Source: Spirochaetaceae bacterium
GTDB taxonomy: Bacteria > Spirochaetota > Spirochaetia > DSM-27196 > PWMO01
DNA length: 50,597 bases
Direction of reading: 5' to 3'
NCBI GenBank assembly: GCA_007693485.1
Contig: REDM01000181.1
Coordinates: 1 to 50,597 of the forward strand
The position numbers were made by a program, and so were the translations under genes. This document shows, piece after piece, positions 15,935-25,727 of the stretch. Within the stretch, counting starts at the first letter, position 1, and the number at the start of each line of letters is the position of its first letter. Under the pieces are notes generated by a model. It worked only from the letters and a program-made list of their open reading frames with translations. It did no database searches and was not told the DNA's origin.

Positions 15935-16760
15935 TTGTCCCGTTGCGGTCTTTGATTCCGGAATCGGCGGTCTGACCTACCTTCCATCCGCCATGGCCCT
16001 TCTGCCCGACACCCGGTTTGTCTATGTCGCTGATCACGCCAATTTTCCCTACGGCGCGACCGATCCCGACCTTCTGCGCGATCGAGTTGCAGACCTCGTA
16101 CGCCGCATCATCGAGCGCGAATCGCCGTGCGCCGTGCTGGTGGCGTGCAACACCGCCTCGGTTGTCGCACTCGCGGATCTCCGGTCCCGCTTCTCCATTC
16201 CCTTCGTTGGAGTTGTGCCCGCGGTAAAGCCGGCGGCGTCGCTCAGCCGGAATCGCAGAATTGGCGTACTGGCCACGACGCGTACCGTGGAAGAGCGCTA
16301 CCTCGCCGACCTGGTCGCCCAGTTTGCCGGCCACTGCAGCGTCACCACGGTCGCCGCCGGGGATCTGGTCACGCTGGTCGAGGATCACCTTGGTGAACCT
16401 CCTGCCGACGCCGCGGAGGCGGTCCTCGCGCCGGCCGTGCAGCGCTTGCGTGATGCAGCGGTCGATACCGTGGTTCTGGGTTGCACCCATTTCATTTATC
16501 TGCTCGACGAGCTTCGTGAACGGTTTGGTCCCTCGGTGGAGGTGGTTGATTCCCGCGAGGGGGTCGCCCGGCGTCTGGCGGCGGTTGTTGCATCCGCCGC
16601 GCCCCCTGTGCCCACTGCGGTCGAGACGGGCCGGACGGGATCGGGCGCTGCGTACGGTCGCGGGCTGAAGGGCCACCGCTTCTACACCACCGCCGTGGGT
16701 GTGGCGGGGCTTTCGCGGCTCGCTGCGCGATTTGCCCTGACCGATGAGGGCACCCTGTGA
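15927..16760 (+). CDS. murI: Glutamate racemase
   Basis: MurI makes D-glutamate for peptidoglycan from L-glutamate. The 277-residue product has the N-terminal DSGIGGLTYL motif (10-19), the first catalytic cysteine Cys74 in ACNTAS, PFVGVVPAVKPA, and the second catalytic cysteine Cys186 in LGCTHF. The start ATG lies inside the end of the zinc-ribbon gene (8-base overlap) and the stop overlaps rsgA as GTGA. The C-terminal 30 residues (after GRTGSGAAYG) look like a lineage-specific extension that continues the second domain. Confidence 0.94.
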   Translation: MRDCPVAVFDSGIGGLTYLPSAMALLPDTRFVYVADHANFPYGATDPDLLRDRVADLVRRIIERESPCAVLVACNTASVVALADLRSRFSIPFVGVVPAVKPAASLSRNRRIGVLATTRTVEERYLADLVAQFAGHCSVTTVAAGDLVTLVEDHLGEPPADAAEAVLAPAVQRLRDAAVDTVVLGCTHFIYLLDELRERFGPSVEVVDSREGVARRLAAVVASAAPPVPTAVETGRTGSGAAYGRGLKGHRFYTTAVGVAGLSRLAARFALTDEGTL

Positions 16761-17698
16761 ACAGAGCAACGATTACCGAAGGGGTGGTGCTCTCGGGTGC
16801 AAACAATATCTTTCAGGTCAATGCGGAAGGGAAGACGGTTCAGTGCCGGATCAAGGGCAAGGTGCTGTGGGCGGTTGAGAGCGAGTACAACGTGCTCGCG
16901 CCGGGAGACCGGGTACGCATCGAGCTCTCCGATGGCGCGGGCAACGAGGGCCGCATCGTCGAGCGGGGGCCACGAGACAACCATCTGTCGCGCTGGAACC
17001 GCAAGCGAAACGCGGTGCAGGCCCTCGCGGCCAACGTATCGCTGGTTGCGGTGGTTGCCTCGCCGGTGCTTCCGCCGCTTCGACCGCGGTTTGTCGACCG
17101 GATGCTCGCGGCGGCGGAACTCGGGGGATGCGAGTTGCTTATCGTGTTGAACAAGATCGACCAGGGGCTTCCAAAGCAGTGGGCTGAACGCATTACCGAT
17201 TACCGCCGGATCGGGTACCCGGTGTGTGAGGTGTCGGCTCAGACCGGGGTAGGGCTCGACGAGCTGCGCGCACGCTTCGCCGGCGTGACGGTTGCGCTCG
17301 CGGGGCAGTCGGGGGTGGGCAAGTCGTCGCTGATCAACGCGATGCTGCCCGGAAAAACGGCGCGCACCGGAGACGTGAGCGAGAAATACTCGCGCGGACG
17401 ACACGTGACCACCGCCGGTGAGACCTATCGCGGCGACGGTCTCGTCATCATCGATACCCCGGGCATTCGCGAAATCGATCTCTATCCCCATTCGGCCGTC
17501 GATATCGCCTGGGGGTTTCGCGAGTTTCGCGACGCCGATTGTGCGTACTCCGGCTGCACCCATCTGCACGAACCCGGCTGCGGCGTAGTGGAGATGGTGG
17601 AATCCGGCGCGGTGCACCCGGACCGCTACGACGCCTACTGTGGCTGCGTGGCCGATCGAGACGCGTCGGGAAGGCGGGTGGGGACGTGGTCGGCATGA
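16757..17698 (+). CDS. rsgA: Ribosome small-subunit-dependent GTPase A
   Basis: RsgA is a late 30S assembly GTPase. The 313-residue protein has an N-terminal OB-fold (about 1-75), a circularly permuted GTPase domain with G4 LNKID (about 130), then G1 GQSGVGKSS (183-191) and DTPGIRE, and a C-terminal zinc-binding domain with CAYSGC, His and a later Cys (THLHEPGC). This order (G4 before G1) is the hallmark of the family. The GTG start overlaps the murI stop by 4 bases, and the end overlaps mutS2 as ATGA. Confidence 0.95.
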   Translation: MNRATITEGVVLSGANNIFQVNAEGKTVQCRIKGKVLWAVESEYNVLAPGDRVRIELSDGAGNEGRIVERGPRDNHLSRWNRKRNAVQALAANVSLVAVVASPVLPPLRPRFVDRMLAAAELGGCELLIVLNKIDQGLPKQWAERITDYRRIGYPVCEVSAQTGVGLDELRARFAGVTVALAGQSGVGKSSLINAMLPGKTARTGDVSEKYSRGRHVTTAGETYRGDGLVIIDTPGIREIDLYPHSAVDIAWGFREFRDADCAYSGCTHLHEPGCGVVEMVESGAVHPDRYDAYCGCVADRDASGRRVGTWSA

Positions 17699-20049
17699 AC
17701 GAACACTCGGTCTCGTTGCTGGAGATCCCGCGGATTCTCGAAGAGCTCGCCTCGTACTGCCTCACCACCACCGCGGCCGATCGCGCCCGCGTGCCGCACG
17801 GCTTTACGACCACTTCCGAGGTAGAGGCGTGCCTCGATGAGGTAGGTTTCTGGAAGCGGGTTCTTGACGTGGATGATCCGTGGAGCGGATTGAGCTTTCC
17901 CGACGTTGGCCGCGCCTCCTCCGTGGTTCGCGTTGAGGGGGCCGTCGCCGAGGGTGAGCAGCTCGCGGCGGTTGCCCGATTTGTGCTCTCGGCCCACACC
18001 CTCGCGCAGCGCATGCGCGATCGCGAGGACGCCGCATCGGGCGCGGACGCGATTGTGGTGAGCTCCGCCTTGCATCACACCGTGCAGCGTATTGCCTCTA
18101 CCCTCGACGCCGACGGATCGGTGGTTGAGAAAGCGGTGCCCGCACTGCGCGAGCTCGGGAACCGCATGCGATCGATCACACGGACCCTGCAGCAGAAGGC
18201 CCAGGCCTACCTTACCGACGAGCGGCACCGAAGCGCCTTTGCCGCGGACGTGCCGACCCAGAAGGACGGCCGGCTTGTGCTGCCGATGAAGGCGAGCCAG
18301 AAGAATCGCCTCGGTGGAGTGGTGTACGACGTCTCTCAGACCGGATCCACGGTCTATGTGGAGCCTCCCGAGATCCTCGCGCAGAACAACGAGCTGCGCG
18401 AAACGCAGGCCGCCTACCGTGCTGAGGTGCAGCGGTTTCTGCGCGAGCTGAGCGGAAGCCTGCGCGCGGTGGTCGATGACCTTGATCACACGGTCGAACA
18501 GGTGACCACGGTCGATCTGCACGCTGCGAAGGCGCGATACGCCCGCGCCCACCGCTGTACCCGGGTGCGGATTGATGCGAGTCAGGTAACCCTTCACCAG
18601 GCGCGCCATCCGTTGCTCGGGCGCGCCTGCGTCCCGATGGATCTGCTGTTGCCGAAGGGTACGCGCATCCTCATCATCACCGGACCAAACACCGGCGGCA
18701 AGACGGTCGCGCTGAAGACCATCGGGGTTCTCGCATTTCTCCTCCGCCTGGGTATGGAGCTGCCGGTGGGTGACGAAAGCGTTATGCCGCTGTTCGACCA
18801 GGTCTTTGCCGATATTGGCGACGAGCAGTCGTTGCAGCAGTCGCTCTCCACCTTTTCCGCGCACATGAAGAACGTGGGGGAGATCGTCCGGTCGGTGGAC
18901 TCGCGGTCGCTGGTACTGCTCGACGAGCTGGGCGCAGGAACCGATCCGGAGGAGGGCGGTGCCCTCGCGATGGCGGTGGTGGACACCCTCGTCGAGCGCG
19001 CCGCAACCGCCGTGATCACCACCCACCACAGCGCCCTCAAGCACTACGGCTACTCCCACGCCTCGGTCGAGAACGCATCGGTCGAGTTTGATCGCGAACA
19101 GTTGCGACCCACCTACCGCCTGATCATCGGCGTGCCGGGCTCCAGCCACGCCCTGCACATCGCACGCCGGCACGGGCTGCCCGATGCCACGGTGCGCGCC
19201 GCAGAGCACTACCTCGGTGAGCAACGCTCGGACTCCGCCGCCATCATCGAGGAATTGTCGTTGCGACAGGCGCAGCTGCGCGAAGAGGAAACCGCCCTCG
19301 CTGAGCGGTTCCAACGGCAGGCCGAGCAGGAGGAGCGTATCGCCGAGCGCGAACACCATCTCTCCCGGCGTGAAGCCGAGCTGCAGCGCGAGAAGAGCCA
19401 GGAGCTCGAGCGCTTTGTTGCCGAGACGCGGCGACGTCTCGAGAATCTGGTGCGCGAGCTTCGCGAGGGAGAGCTGACCCGCGAACGGACCGCGGCGGTC
19501 AAAGCGTTTCTGGGTGAGCTCTCAGCGGAGAGCGAGCGCGCGCGCACCGAGGCGGACCGTCGAGCCGAGCGCGTCCGCAGAACACGGCCGGGAGAACTGC
19601 AGCTCGAGGCCGGTGCTCGGGTGCGAATTCTCGGCAGTCGTCGTGAGGCCACCGTAGTGCGCAAACTGCGCGGCGATCAGTGGCAGGTTGAGGTTGGCTC
19701 CATGCGAATGACCGTCGCCGAGCGCGAGCTCGAGGTTGTCTCTGCGCCCCGGGAGCCGGTTCCGGTCAAGGTCGACGTTCCGGCCGGCGGGGAGGGGCCA
19801 CGGCCGCAGTTTGAGCTCGATGTGCGGGGAATGCGGCTGGAGCAGGCCGTCTCGGTGGTCACCGATCAGCTCGATCGCGCCATGCAGAGCGGCATGCGCG
19901 AGTTTGGCATTATTCACGGGCTGGGAACCGGGGTACTGCAGCAGGGGATCCGTGCCCTGCTCGCGGAATATCAGGGTATCCGATTCGAGTACGCGCGACC
20001 GGAAGAGGGCGGGTACGGAAAAACCTGGGTCTACTTGCACCTCGACTGA
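17695..20049 (+). CDS. mutS2: Endonuclease MutS2 with Smr domain
   Basis: MutS2 is a MutS-like ATPase without mismatch-binding domains, known to limit recombination or to act on collided ribosomes. The 784-residue protein has the helical MutS core, a Walker A GPNTGGKT (330-337), a Walker B/signature region STFSAHMKN...LVLLDELGAGTDPEEGGAL, a long charged coiled coil (about 515-630), a KOW-like segment and a C-terminal Smr nuclease domain (about 705-784) with LDVRGMRLEQA and HGLGTGVL. The ATG at 17695 overlaps the rsgA stop by 4 bases; upstream starts would run far into rsgA. Pairing with rsgA fits a ribosome-related role, which is inference. Confidence 0.95.
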   Translation: MNEHSVSLLEIPRILEELASYCLTTTAADRARVPHGFTTTSEVEACLDEVGFWKRVLDVDDPWSGLSFPDVGRASSVVRVEGAVAEGEQLAAVARFVLSAHTLAQRMRDREDAASGADAIVVSSALHHTVQRIASTLDADGSVVEKAVPALRELGNRMRSITRTLQQKAQAYLTDERHRSAFAADVPTQKDGRLVLPMKASQKNRLGGVVYDVSQTGSTVYVEPPEILAQNNELRETQAAYRAEVQRFLRELSGSLRAVVDDLDHTVEQVTTVDLHAAKARYARAHRCTRVRIDASQVTLHQARHPLLGRACVPMDLLLPKGTRILIITGPNTGGKTVALKTIGVLAFLLRLGMELPVGDESVMPLFDQVFADIGDEQSLQQSLSTFSAHMKNVGEIVRSVDSRSLVLLDELGAGTDPEEGGALAMAVVDTLVERAATAVITTHHSALKHYGYSHASVENASVEFDREQLRPTYRLIIGVPGSSHALHIARRHGLPDATVRAAEHYLGEQRSDSAAIIEELSLRQAQLREEETALAERFQRQAEQEERIAEREHHLSRREAELQREKSQELERFVAETRRRLENLVRELREGELTRERTAAVKAFLGELSAESERARTEADRRAERVRRTRPGELQLEAGARVRILGSRREATVVRKLRGDQWQVEVGSMRMTVAERELEVVSAPREPVPVKVDVPAGGEGPRPQFELDVRGMRLEQAVSVVTDQLDRAMQSGMREFGIIHGLGTGVLQQGIRALLAEYQGIRFEYARPEEGGYGKTWVYLHLD

Positions 20050-20063
20050 TTGTCCGCTACTAT
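20035..20063 (+). promoter_or_regulatory. Candidate promoter of the lipoprotein gene
   Basis: TTGCAC (20035-20040, inside the end of mutS2), a 17-base spacer and TACTAT (20058-20063) are seen. The -10 box ends 11 bases before the ATG at 20075, so the leader would be about 5 bases. No ribosome site is seen. Confidence 0.5.
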
Positions 20064-20074
20064 TCGGCCAACCG

Positions 20075-20695
20075 ATGAATACCGTCAGACGCGTTGCGAT
20101 CACCGTCATTGTGACTGCTCTGGGAATGCTGACTTCCTGCGTGGAACTCGACACCCAGATCACCTTTCGAACCGCCGAACGCGGAACCATCGCGCTTGCG
20201 TACCGCATCGATAGCCGCGTCCTGGAGATCGGAATGTTCGACCGGGACGCATCGATCATTCCCCTGCCGGTTGGCCGGAGCGACTTCGCACAGACCGCGG
20301 CGGCAATCGACGGGTTGGAGCTGCGCTCCTATCGGATGCGGGAACGCGATGGAATCACCACCGTCACCGCGGAGCTCTCGTTTGCCACCGCGCACGCGCT
20401 CGAAGCATTTTTTGGTCCGGCCGCACCCGCCGTAGTGGAGGCCGGATCGGCAGAGACCCGCTTTCGCCACCGGCTGTTTGACGGGTTCCCCGACGCCATT
20501 GGAGAACCGGGCACGAGGTTTGCCGACTCGTTCTTTTCCGACGCGTCCGTGAGTGTAACCGTCACGACCCCGTCCGCGGTTACCAATCACGGAGTCGGCG
20601 AACGCGCCGCTTCGGGACGCAGTGTAACCGCCCGGTACACCGCGGCCGATCTGCTCGCGCGCGCGGAGCCGATCTGGGTCGATGTTACGTGGTGA
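20075..20695 (+). CDS. Putative lipoprotein of unknown function
   Basis: The 206-residue product starts with a basic, hydrophobic signal sequence and a lipobox LTSC with Cys22, so it is probably lipidated and held at the outer face of a membrane. After this it is beta-rich with many Arg, Asp and Thr residues and no recognisable domain. The ATG at 20075 gives a normal lipoprotein signal; upstream frame lies in mutS2. It sits between mutS2 and the V-ATPase operon, with its own likely promoter. Spirochaetes carry many lineage-specific lipoproteins, and this looks like one. Confidence 0.75.
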   Translation: MNTVRRVAITVIVTALGMLTSCVELDTQITFRTAERGTIALAYRIDSRVLEIGMFDRDASIIPLPVGRSDFAQTAAAIDGLELRSYRMRERDGITTVTAELSFATAHALEAFFGPAAPAVVEAGSAETRFRHRLFDGFPDAIGEPGTRFADSFFSDASVSVTVTTPSAVTNHGVGERAASGRSVTARYTAADLLARAEPIWVDVTW

Positions 20696-20699
20696 TGGG

Positions 20700-20728
20700 T
20701 TGATGAAAACAGCGAATCAATATAGAAT
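20700..20728 (+). promoter_or_regulatory. Promoter of the V-type ATPase operon
   Basis: TTGATG (20700-20705), exactly 17 bases, then TAGAAT (20723-20728). Predicted transcription start is near 20735, giving a leader of about 47 bases with AAGGA ahead of the first ATG at 20782. Confidence 0.65.
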
Positions 20729-20781
20729 GTGGACAAAAGAACGCTTTCACAGGTTTCAGCTTTGAACAGAAGGATACCCGG

Positions 20782-21387
20782 ATGGACGCACAACTGAAAG
20801 AAATCATCGAGACGATCCAGAGCGAGGGCGTACAGAGCGCCGAGAAAAAGGCCTCCGCGATCGTGTCGAGCGCCGAAGAGAAGGCGGCCCAGATCATCAA
20901 GGACGCCGAGAAGCGGGCGCAGGATATCGTGCGCGCGGCGCAGGGTGAGGCCGAGCGCATGGAGCGTACCGGCAAAGAAAACCTCAAGCAGGCCGGGCGA
21001 GACCTTATTCTCAATGTCGAGACCCGGCTCAAGCGGCTGTTTGCCAGGGTAATCGACCAGACCACGCGTGAGGCGTACAGCGCCGAGGTGGTGCAGAAGG
21101 CCATCGTCGCGATGGTGGGATCACAAAGCACCTCCGCGGACCTCTCCGTGCAGATTGGGGCTGGTGCGGCCTCGGAGGTTGAGAACGCACTTCGCGCCAA
21201 GCTCGGCGAAGCGCTCAAGGCCGGGTTGGTGATCACCCCCGTGGAAGGAATGGACGCGGGTTTCCGCGTCTCTCACAAGGATGGAAACGCGTATCTTGAT
21301 TTCACCGCGGCGGGCCTCGCCGAAGTACTCGGTGCGTTTCTCAATCCTCGTCTTGCCGAACTGCTTCGTGAGTCGGCAGCAGAGTAA
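20782..21387 (+). CDS. atpE: V-type ATP synthase, subunit E
   Basis: Subunit E is the peripheral-stalk protein of the V/A-type ATPase. The 201-residue product has a long heptad-like N-terminal helix rich in Ala, Glu and Lys (about 10-85; EKKASAIVSSAEEKAAQIIKD) and a mixed C-terminal head domain that binds the A/B ring. AAGGA precedes the ATG. It is the first gene of the operon, as in Borrelia and Treponema. The gene symbol follows the V-ATPase naming and not the F-type one. Confidence 0.88.
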   Translation: MDAQLKEIIETIQSEGVQSAEKKASAIVSSAEEKAAQIIKDAEKRAQDIVRAAQGEAERMERTGKENLKQAGRDLILNVETRLKRLFARVIDQTTREAYSAEVVQKAIVAMVGSQSTSADLSVQIGAGAASEVENALRAKLGEALKAGLVITPVEGMDAGFRVSHKDGNAYLDFTAAGLAEVLGAFLNPRLAELLRESAAE

Positions 21388-21438
21388 ACCCGTTGGTGGC
21401 CTCGCGGCCGCTGGTTGGACAATGGAGCGTACCCGGTC

Positions 21439-22023
21439 GTGAGCCAGTACTACTACGCCGTCGCATCGTTACCCATGCTCTTTCTCGAGGGAGAAACGTT
21501 TCCCGATGTGGACGAGTTTCTCGGGATTTGTGTCTCATGGATGAGCAGCCGCGATCTGCAGGCGTTGCAGCGCGCTACCCTCGATCCCGGCTTCTGCGCC
21601 GATACCGAGCCGTCGGCCCTCGGCGCCTGGTACGCATTTGAAACTGAGCTGAGAAATACCCTCGCTCGCCAGCGCGCCTCACGGCTCGGTGTAGACGAAG
21701 ACCGATACGTGGGCTCGCAGGAAAATGCGATCTGGTTCAGCACCACGGAGATGGAATCGCGCGTTTCGGAAGCCATGAGCGCGGAGTCACCGCTGCGCGC
21801 CGAGCAGCTGCTGGACGAGTATCGCTGGCGAACCCTGGATGAGCTGGCCGTGGGCCACTACTTTGATCGCGATATCCTGATTATCTATTACCTGAAACTC
21901 CAGATTTTGCGGCGCAGGGCGACCATGAACCGTCAAGACGGGCAGGACCTGTTCGACGCAACCTGGAAGACCATTATCGATCGCTACTACAAGGTGGACG
22001 AGGCAGTGGAGAATAACGCATGA
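21439..22023 (+). CDS. DUF2764 family protein of the V-type ATPase operon
   Basis: DUF2764 genes sit between subunits E and A of V-ATPase operons in spirochaetes and some other bacteria. The position suggests a replacement for the otherwise missing stalk subunit C. The 194-residue, mostly helical product starts with SQYYYAVASLPML, the typical family start. I chose GTG at 21439 with GGAG 11 bases upstream; a TTG at 21415 would add eight residues but has no ribosome site. It overlaps atpA by 4 bases (ATGA), so its dose is likely tied to subunit A. The subunit C role is inference. Confidence 0.82.
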   Translation: MSQYYYAVASLPMLFLEGETFPDVDEFLGICVSWMSSRDLQALQRATLDPGFCADTEPSALGAWYAFETELRNTLARQRASRLGVDEDRYVGSQENAIWFSTTEMESRVSEAMSAESPLRAEQLLDEYRWRTLDELAVGHYFDRDILIIYYLKLQILRRRATMNRQDGQDLFDATWKTIIDRYYKVDEAVENNA

Positions 22024-23792
22024 CACACGCAACGGGAAAGGTTGTTGGAGTAAACGGGAACCTCGTTGCCGTTGAGGTAGAGGGGCAGGTTGCCCTGAAC
22101 GAGGTTGGCTACGTTGTCCTTGGTGATCAGCGGCTGAAGTCGGAGATCATTCGAATCCGGGGCAAGCGCACCGAGATGCAGGTGTTTGAGATGACCCGCG
22201 GTATCGGTATCGGCGATCCGGTTGAGTTTACCGGTGAGCTGCTCGCCGTCGAGCTTGGTCCGGGGCTGCTCGGTAAGGTCTACGATGGTCTGCAGAACCC
22301 GCTTCCCGAGCTGGCCGAACAGGCGGGCTTTTTCCTGGAGCGCGGCGTCTACCTGGACGCGCTCGAGCGCGGCCGGAAGTGGAAGTTTACCCCGCGCGCT
22401 TCGGTGGGGGCCACCGTCACCCGCGGCGACACCCTCGGTACCGTACCTGAGGGAATCTTCGAGCACCGGATCATGGTACCGTTCAACCTCCAGGGCAGTT
22501 TCACGGTGGAAGAGGTGGCCGGCGAGGGCGAATACGCCGTAACCGACACCGTGGCCAAAATCAAGGACGAGCGTGGCACCGTTCACACGCTGTCCATGGT
22601 TTTCGAGTGGCCGGTCAAACGCGCCATCGACGCCTACGTCGAGCGGCTCAAACCCGCCGATCCAATGGTCACCAAGGTTCGTATCATCGACACCTTCATC
22701 CCCGTCTCTCTCGGGGGGACCTACTGCATTCCCGGTCCCTTCGGCGCCGGCAAAACGGTGCTCCAGCAGATCACCAGCCGCAACGCAGAGGTCGACATTG
22801 TGATCGTTGCTGCCTGTGGTGAGCGCGCCGGTGAGGTTGTGGAGACGCTGAAAGAGTTTCCCGAGCTCATCGACCCCAAGACGGGTCGAACCCTCATGGA
22901 ACGAACCGTTATCATCTGTAACACCAGCTCCATGCCCGTTGCCTCCCGCGAGGCTTCGGTCTACACGGCGGTCACCATCGCAGAGTACTACCGCCAGATG
23001 GGACTCAACGTCCTGCTGCTCGCCGACTCCACTTCACGCTGGGCGCAGGCGATGCGCGAAATGTCGGGTCGCCTCGAAGAGATTCCGGGCGAAGAAGCCT
23101 TTCCCGCCTACCTCGAGTCGGTCATCGCCGGTTTCTACGAGCGTGCCGGCAAGGTGCGGCTGAAGGACGGCACCATCGGTTCCGTCACCATCGGCGGAAC
23201 GGTGAGCCCCGCCGGCGGTAACTTCGAAGAACCGGTCACGCAGGCGACGCTGAAGGTTGTCGGCGCTTTCCACGGCCTCTCTCGTGAGCGATCTGACGCC
23301 CGCAAGTATCCCTCCATCCACCCGCTGGAGAGCTGGAGCAAGTATCCGACCATCGTCGATCCGCGCCGGGCAGGGTACGCCCGCGAGCTGCTTTTCCGCG
23401 GCAACGAAGTGGGGCAGATGATGAAGGTTGTTGGCGAAGAGGGCACCAGCACGGATGACTTCGTCGACTACATGAAGTCGGAGTTTCTCGATGCGGTCTA
23501 CCTGCAGCAGAACGCCTTTGATCCGGTGGATGCCGCGGTCAGCACCGAGCGGCAGGTTCATATTTTTGATCTGCTTTTTGACCTGCTGGCTTCCTCTCTG
23601 AAGATCACATCCAAAGATGAGGTGCGCAGCTACTTCAACGCGCTGCGCCAGCGCTTTCTGGACTACAACAGCGCAGCGTGGGACTCCGACGAGTTCCGCA
23701 AACTGGAGCAGGAGATCCGCGGCATGATCGACGAGAAGCGCGGCGACTACGAGCAGGCCGCCAAAGACTTGATGGCCGAGATCACGGCGTAA
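22020..23792 (+). CDS. atpA: V-type ATP synthase, catalytic subunit A
   Basis: This is the ATP-binding catalytic subunit. The 590 residues include the N-terminal barrel, the non-homologous insert typical of V/A-type A subunits (about 115-190), the P-loop GPFGAGKT at 239-246, CGERAGE, the [27 protein letters not shown] block and SLSRERS-like regions. Length and insert separate it from F-type alpha and beta chains. It starts inside the DUF2764 stop, with GTGGAG as ribosome site. The GDGGVS-like order of genes A then B is conserved in all spirochaetal operons. Confidence 0.97.
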   Translation: MTHATGKVVGVNGNLVAVEVEGQVALNEVGYVVLGDQRLKSEIIRIRGKRTEMQVFEMTRGIGIGDPVEFTGELLAVELGPGLLGKVYDGLQNPLPELAEQAGFFLERGVYLDALERGRKWKFTPRASVGATVTRGDTLGTVPEGIFEHRIMVPFNLQGSFTVEEVAGEGEYAVTDTVAKIKDERGTVHTLSMVFEWPVKRAIDAYVERLKPADPMVTKVRIIDTFIPVSLGGTYCIPGPFGAGKTVLQQITSRNAEVDIVIVAACGERAGEVVETLKEFPELIDPKTGRTLMERTVIICNTSSMPVASREASVYTAVTIAEYYRQMGLNVLLLADSTSRWAQAMREMSGRLEEIPGEEAFPAYLESVIAGFYERAGKVRLKDGTIGSVTIGGTVSPAGGNFEEPVTQATLKVVGAFHGLSRERSDARKYPSIHPLESWSKYPTIVDPRRAGYARELLFRGNEVGQMMKVVGEEGTSTDDFVDYMKSEFLDAVYLQQNAFDPVDAAVSTERQVHIFDLLFDLLASSLKITSKDEVRSYFNALRQRFLDYNSAAWDSDEFRKLEQEIRGMIDEKRGDYEQAAKDLMAEITA

Positions 23793-23805
23793 GGGGCAGA
23801 CGGCG

Positions 23806-25125
23806 ATGCGAAAAGTCTACAGCAAAATTGAAGATATCTCGGGAAACGTAATCACCGTCGAGGCAGACGACGTGCGCTACGGCGAACTCGCCCTGGTGCA
23901 GTCTGCTCACGGCGCCTCGCTGGCCGAGGTCATCCAGCTTTCCTACAACAAGGTCTCGTTGCAGGTCTTCTCCGGCGGTCGGGGCGTGTCCACCGGCGAT
24001 GAGGTGCGCTTTCTGGGCCATCCCATGCAGGTCTCCTTTTCGGAAAATCTCCTGGGACGGATCTTTGACGGCGGTGGCCGGCCACGCGACAACGGCCCGG
24101 CTCTGGAAGAGAACCTTATCGAGATCGGCGGTCCGTCGGTCAATCCGGCCAAACGGATCATTCCGCGTAACATGGTGCGAACCGGTATCCCGATGATCGA
24201 CCTCTTCAACTCCCTGGTGGAGTCGCAGAAGCTGCCGATCTTCTCGGTCTCCGGTGAGCCCTACAACGAACTGCTCGCGCGCATCGCCATGCAGGCCGAG
24301 GTCGATATGATCATCCTCGGCGGCATCGGGCTGAAGTACGACGACTACCTCTTCTTCCGCGATACCCTGGAATCCGGGGGCGCTCTCTCGCGCACCATCT
24401 TCTTTGTGCACACCGCCAGCGACCCCATCGTGGAGAGTCTCCTCGTTCCCGATATCTCGCTCGCGGTTGCCGAGCGCTTCGCGCTGAAGGGCAAGAAGGT
24501 GCTGGTCCTCCTGACCGACATGACCAACTTCGCCGACAGCATGAAGGAGATCGCCATCACCCAGGAACAGGTGCCGTCCAACCGCGGGTACCCCGGCGAC
24601 CTCTACAGCCAGCTCGCCTCCCGCTACGAAAAAGCGGTTGACTTTGAAGGAGCCGGTTCCATCACCATCCTGGGCGTGACCACCATGCCCGGTGACGACG
24701 TCACCCACCCGGTTCCCGACAACACCGGCTACATCACCGAGGGGCAGTACTATCTGCGCAACGGTCGCATCGAGCCTTTCGGGTCGCTCTCGCGGTTGAA
24801 GCAGATGGTCAACGACAAGACGCGCAAGGATCACCGAGCCGTCATGGACGGCATGATCCGCCTCTACGCGGAGTACAAGGAATCGCTCGAGAAGAAGTCG
24901 ATGGGATTTCGCATGTCCGACTGGGACACCAAGCTGCTCAAGTACGGCTACCTCTTTGAACGCGAGATGATGGACCTCTCGGTGAACATCCCGCTCGAGG
25001 GTGCTCTCGACAGCGGCTGGCAGATCCTCGCGGACTGTTTCACGCCGGACGAGACCGGTCTGCGAACCGAGCTCTGCAAGGAGTTCTGGCCCAAGAAATC
25101 CGACGGAGAGAAGGCAACGGCGTAA
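23806..25125 (+). CDS. atpB: V-type ATP synthase, subunit B
   Basis: This is the non-catalytic nucleotide-site subunit that alternates with A in the hexamer. The 439-residue product matches the family, with [20 protein letters not shown] at the start, [43 protein letters not shown] and [22 protein letters not shown]. The P-loop is degenerate (FSVSGEPYN where subunit A has GPFGAGKT), as expected for B. The ATG has AAGGGG upstream and lies 13 bases after atpA. Confidence 0.96.
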   Translation: MRKVYSKIEDISGNVITVEADDVRYGELALVQSAHGASLAEVIQLSYNKVSLQVFSGGRGVSTGDEVRFLGHPMQVSFSENLLGRIFDGGGRPRDNGPALEENLIEIGGPSVNPAKRIIPRNMVRTGIPMIDLFNSLVESQKLPIFSVSGEPYNELLARIAMQAEVDMIILGGIGLKYDDYLFFRDTLESGGALSRTIFFVHTASDPIVESLLVPDISLAVAERFALKGKKVLVLLTDMTNFADSMKEIAITQEQVPSNRGYPGDLYSQLASRYEKAVDFEGAGSITILGVTTMPGDDVTHPVPDNTGYITEGQYYLRNGRIEPFGSLSRLKQMVNDKTRKDHRAVMDGMIRLYAEYKESLEKKSMGFRMSDWDTKLLKYGYLFEREMMDLSVNIPLEGALDSGWQILADCFTPDETGLRTELCKEFWPKKSDGEKATA

Positions 25126-25127
25126 CC

Positions 25128-25721
25128 ATGGCCAAAGTCAAGCTGACGAAGAACGAGCTGAAACGGCAGAAAGACATGCTCAAGCGCTTCCAGCGCTACC
25201 TGCCCACCCTTGTGCTCAAGAAGCAGCAGCTGCAGATGGTCATCCGTCAGGTAGAAGCCGAAGAGGCGGCAAAGGCGGGCGAACAGACGAGCCTGCTTGA
25301 CGACCTCGCGCGCTGGATAGCGGTCTTTGGAGACAACCAGTGTCTGGAAGACCTGGTCATTATCACGGGTATCGATACGTCCACCGGCAACATCGCCGGA
25401 ATCGACATTCCGGTCTTTGAGAAGATCGAGTTCGAAGAGGTTCCCTGGAATCTCTTTCACTATCCCCTCTGGGTTGATGCCGGGGTGGAACGGTTGAAGA
25501 AGCTTCTCGCCCTCGACGCGGAGGTGCGCATTCTGCAGGAGCAAAAGCGCCTGATCGAGGAAGAGCTGCGCATCACCACGCAGCGGGTCAACCTGTTTGA
25601 GAAGGTGAAGATTCCCGAAGCAAAAGAGAATATCCGGATGATCCGAATCTACCTGGGCGATCAGCAGACCGCCGCGGTAGTACGCGGAAAGATCGCCAAA
25701 AGCAATCTGGTCGAGGTGTGA
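25128..25721 (+). CDS. atpD: V-type ATP synthase, subunit D
   Basis: Subunit D forms the central rotor shaft. The 197-residue product has the expected long N-terminal and C-terminal coiled helices: KVKLTKNELKRQKDMLKRFQRYLPTLVLKKQQL at the start (typical T-K-x-L-x-x-L...R-x-L-L-K-x-K-R-x-x-L pattern) and TQRVNLFEKVKIPEAKENIRMIRIYLGD near the end. It begins two bases after the atpB stop. Rotor subunit F is not found in the operon. Confidence 0.94.
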   Translation: MAKVKLTKNELKRQKDMLKRFQRYLPTLVLKKQQLQMVIRQVEAEEAAKAGEQTSLLDDLARWIAVFGDNQCLEDLVIITGIDTSTGNIAGIDIPVFEKIEFEEVPWNLFHYPLWVDAGVERLKKLLALDAEVRILQEQKRLIEEELRITTQRVNLFEKVKIPEAKENIRMIRIYLGDQQTAAVVRGKIAKSNLVEV

Positions 25722-25727
25722 GAACGC

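Noticed and set aside
17635-19359. Long open frame on the strand opposite mutS2 (574 codons)
   Set aside because: It is a shadow caused by high GC; its protein has no recognisable motifs and mutS2 is certain.
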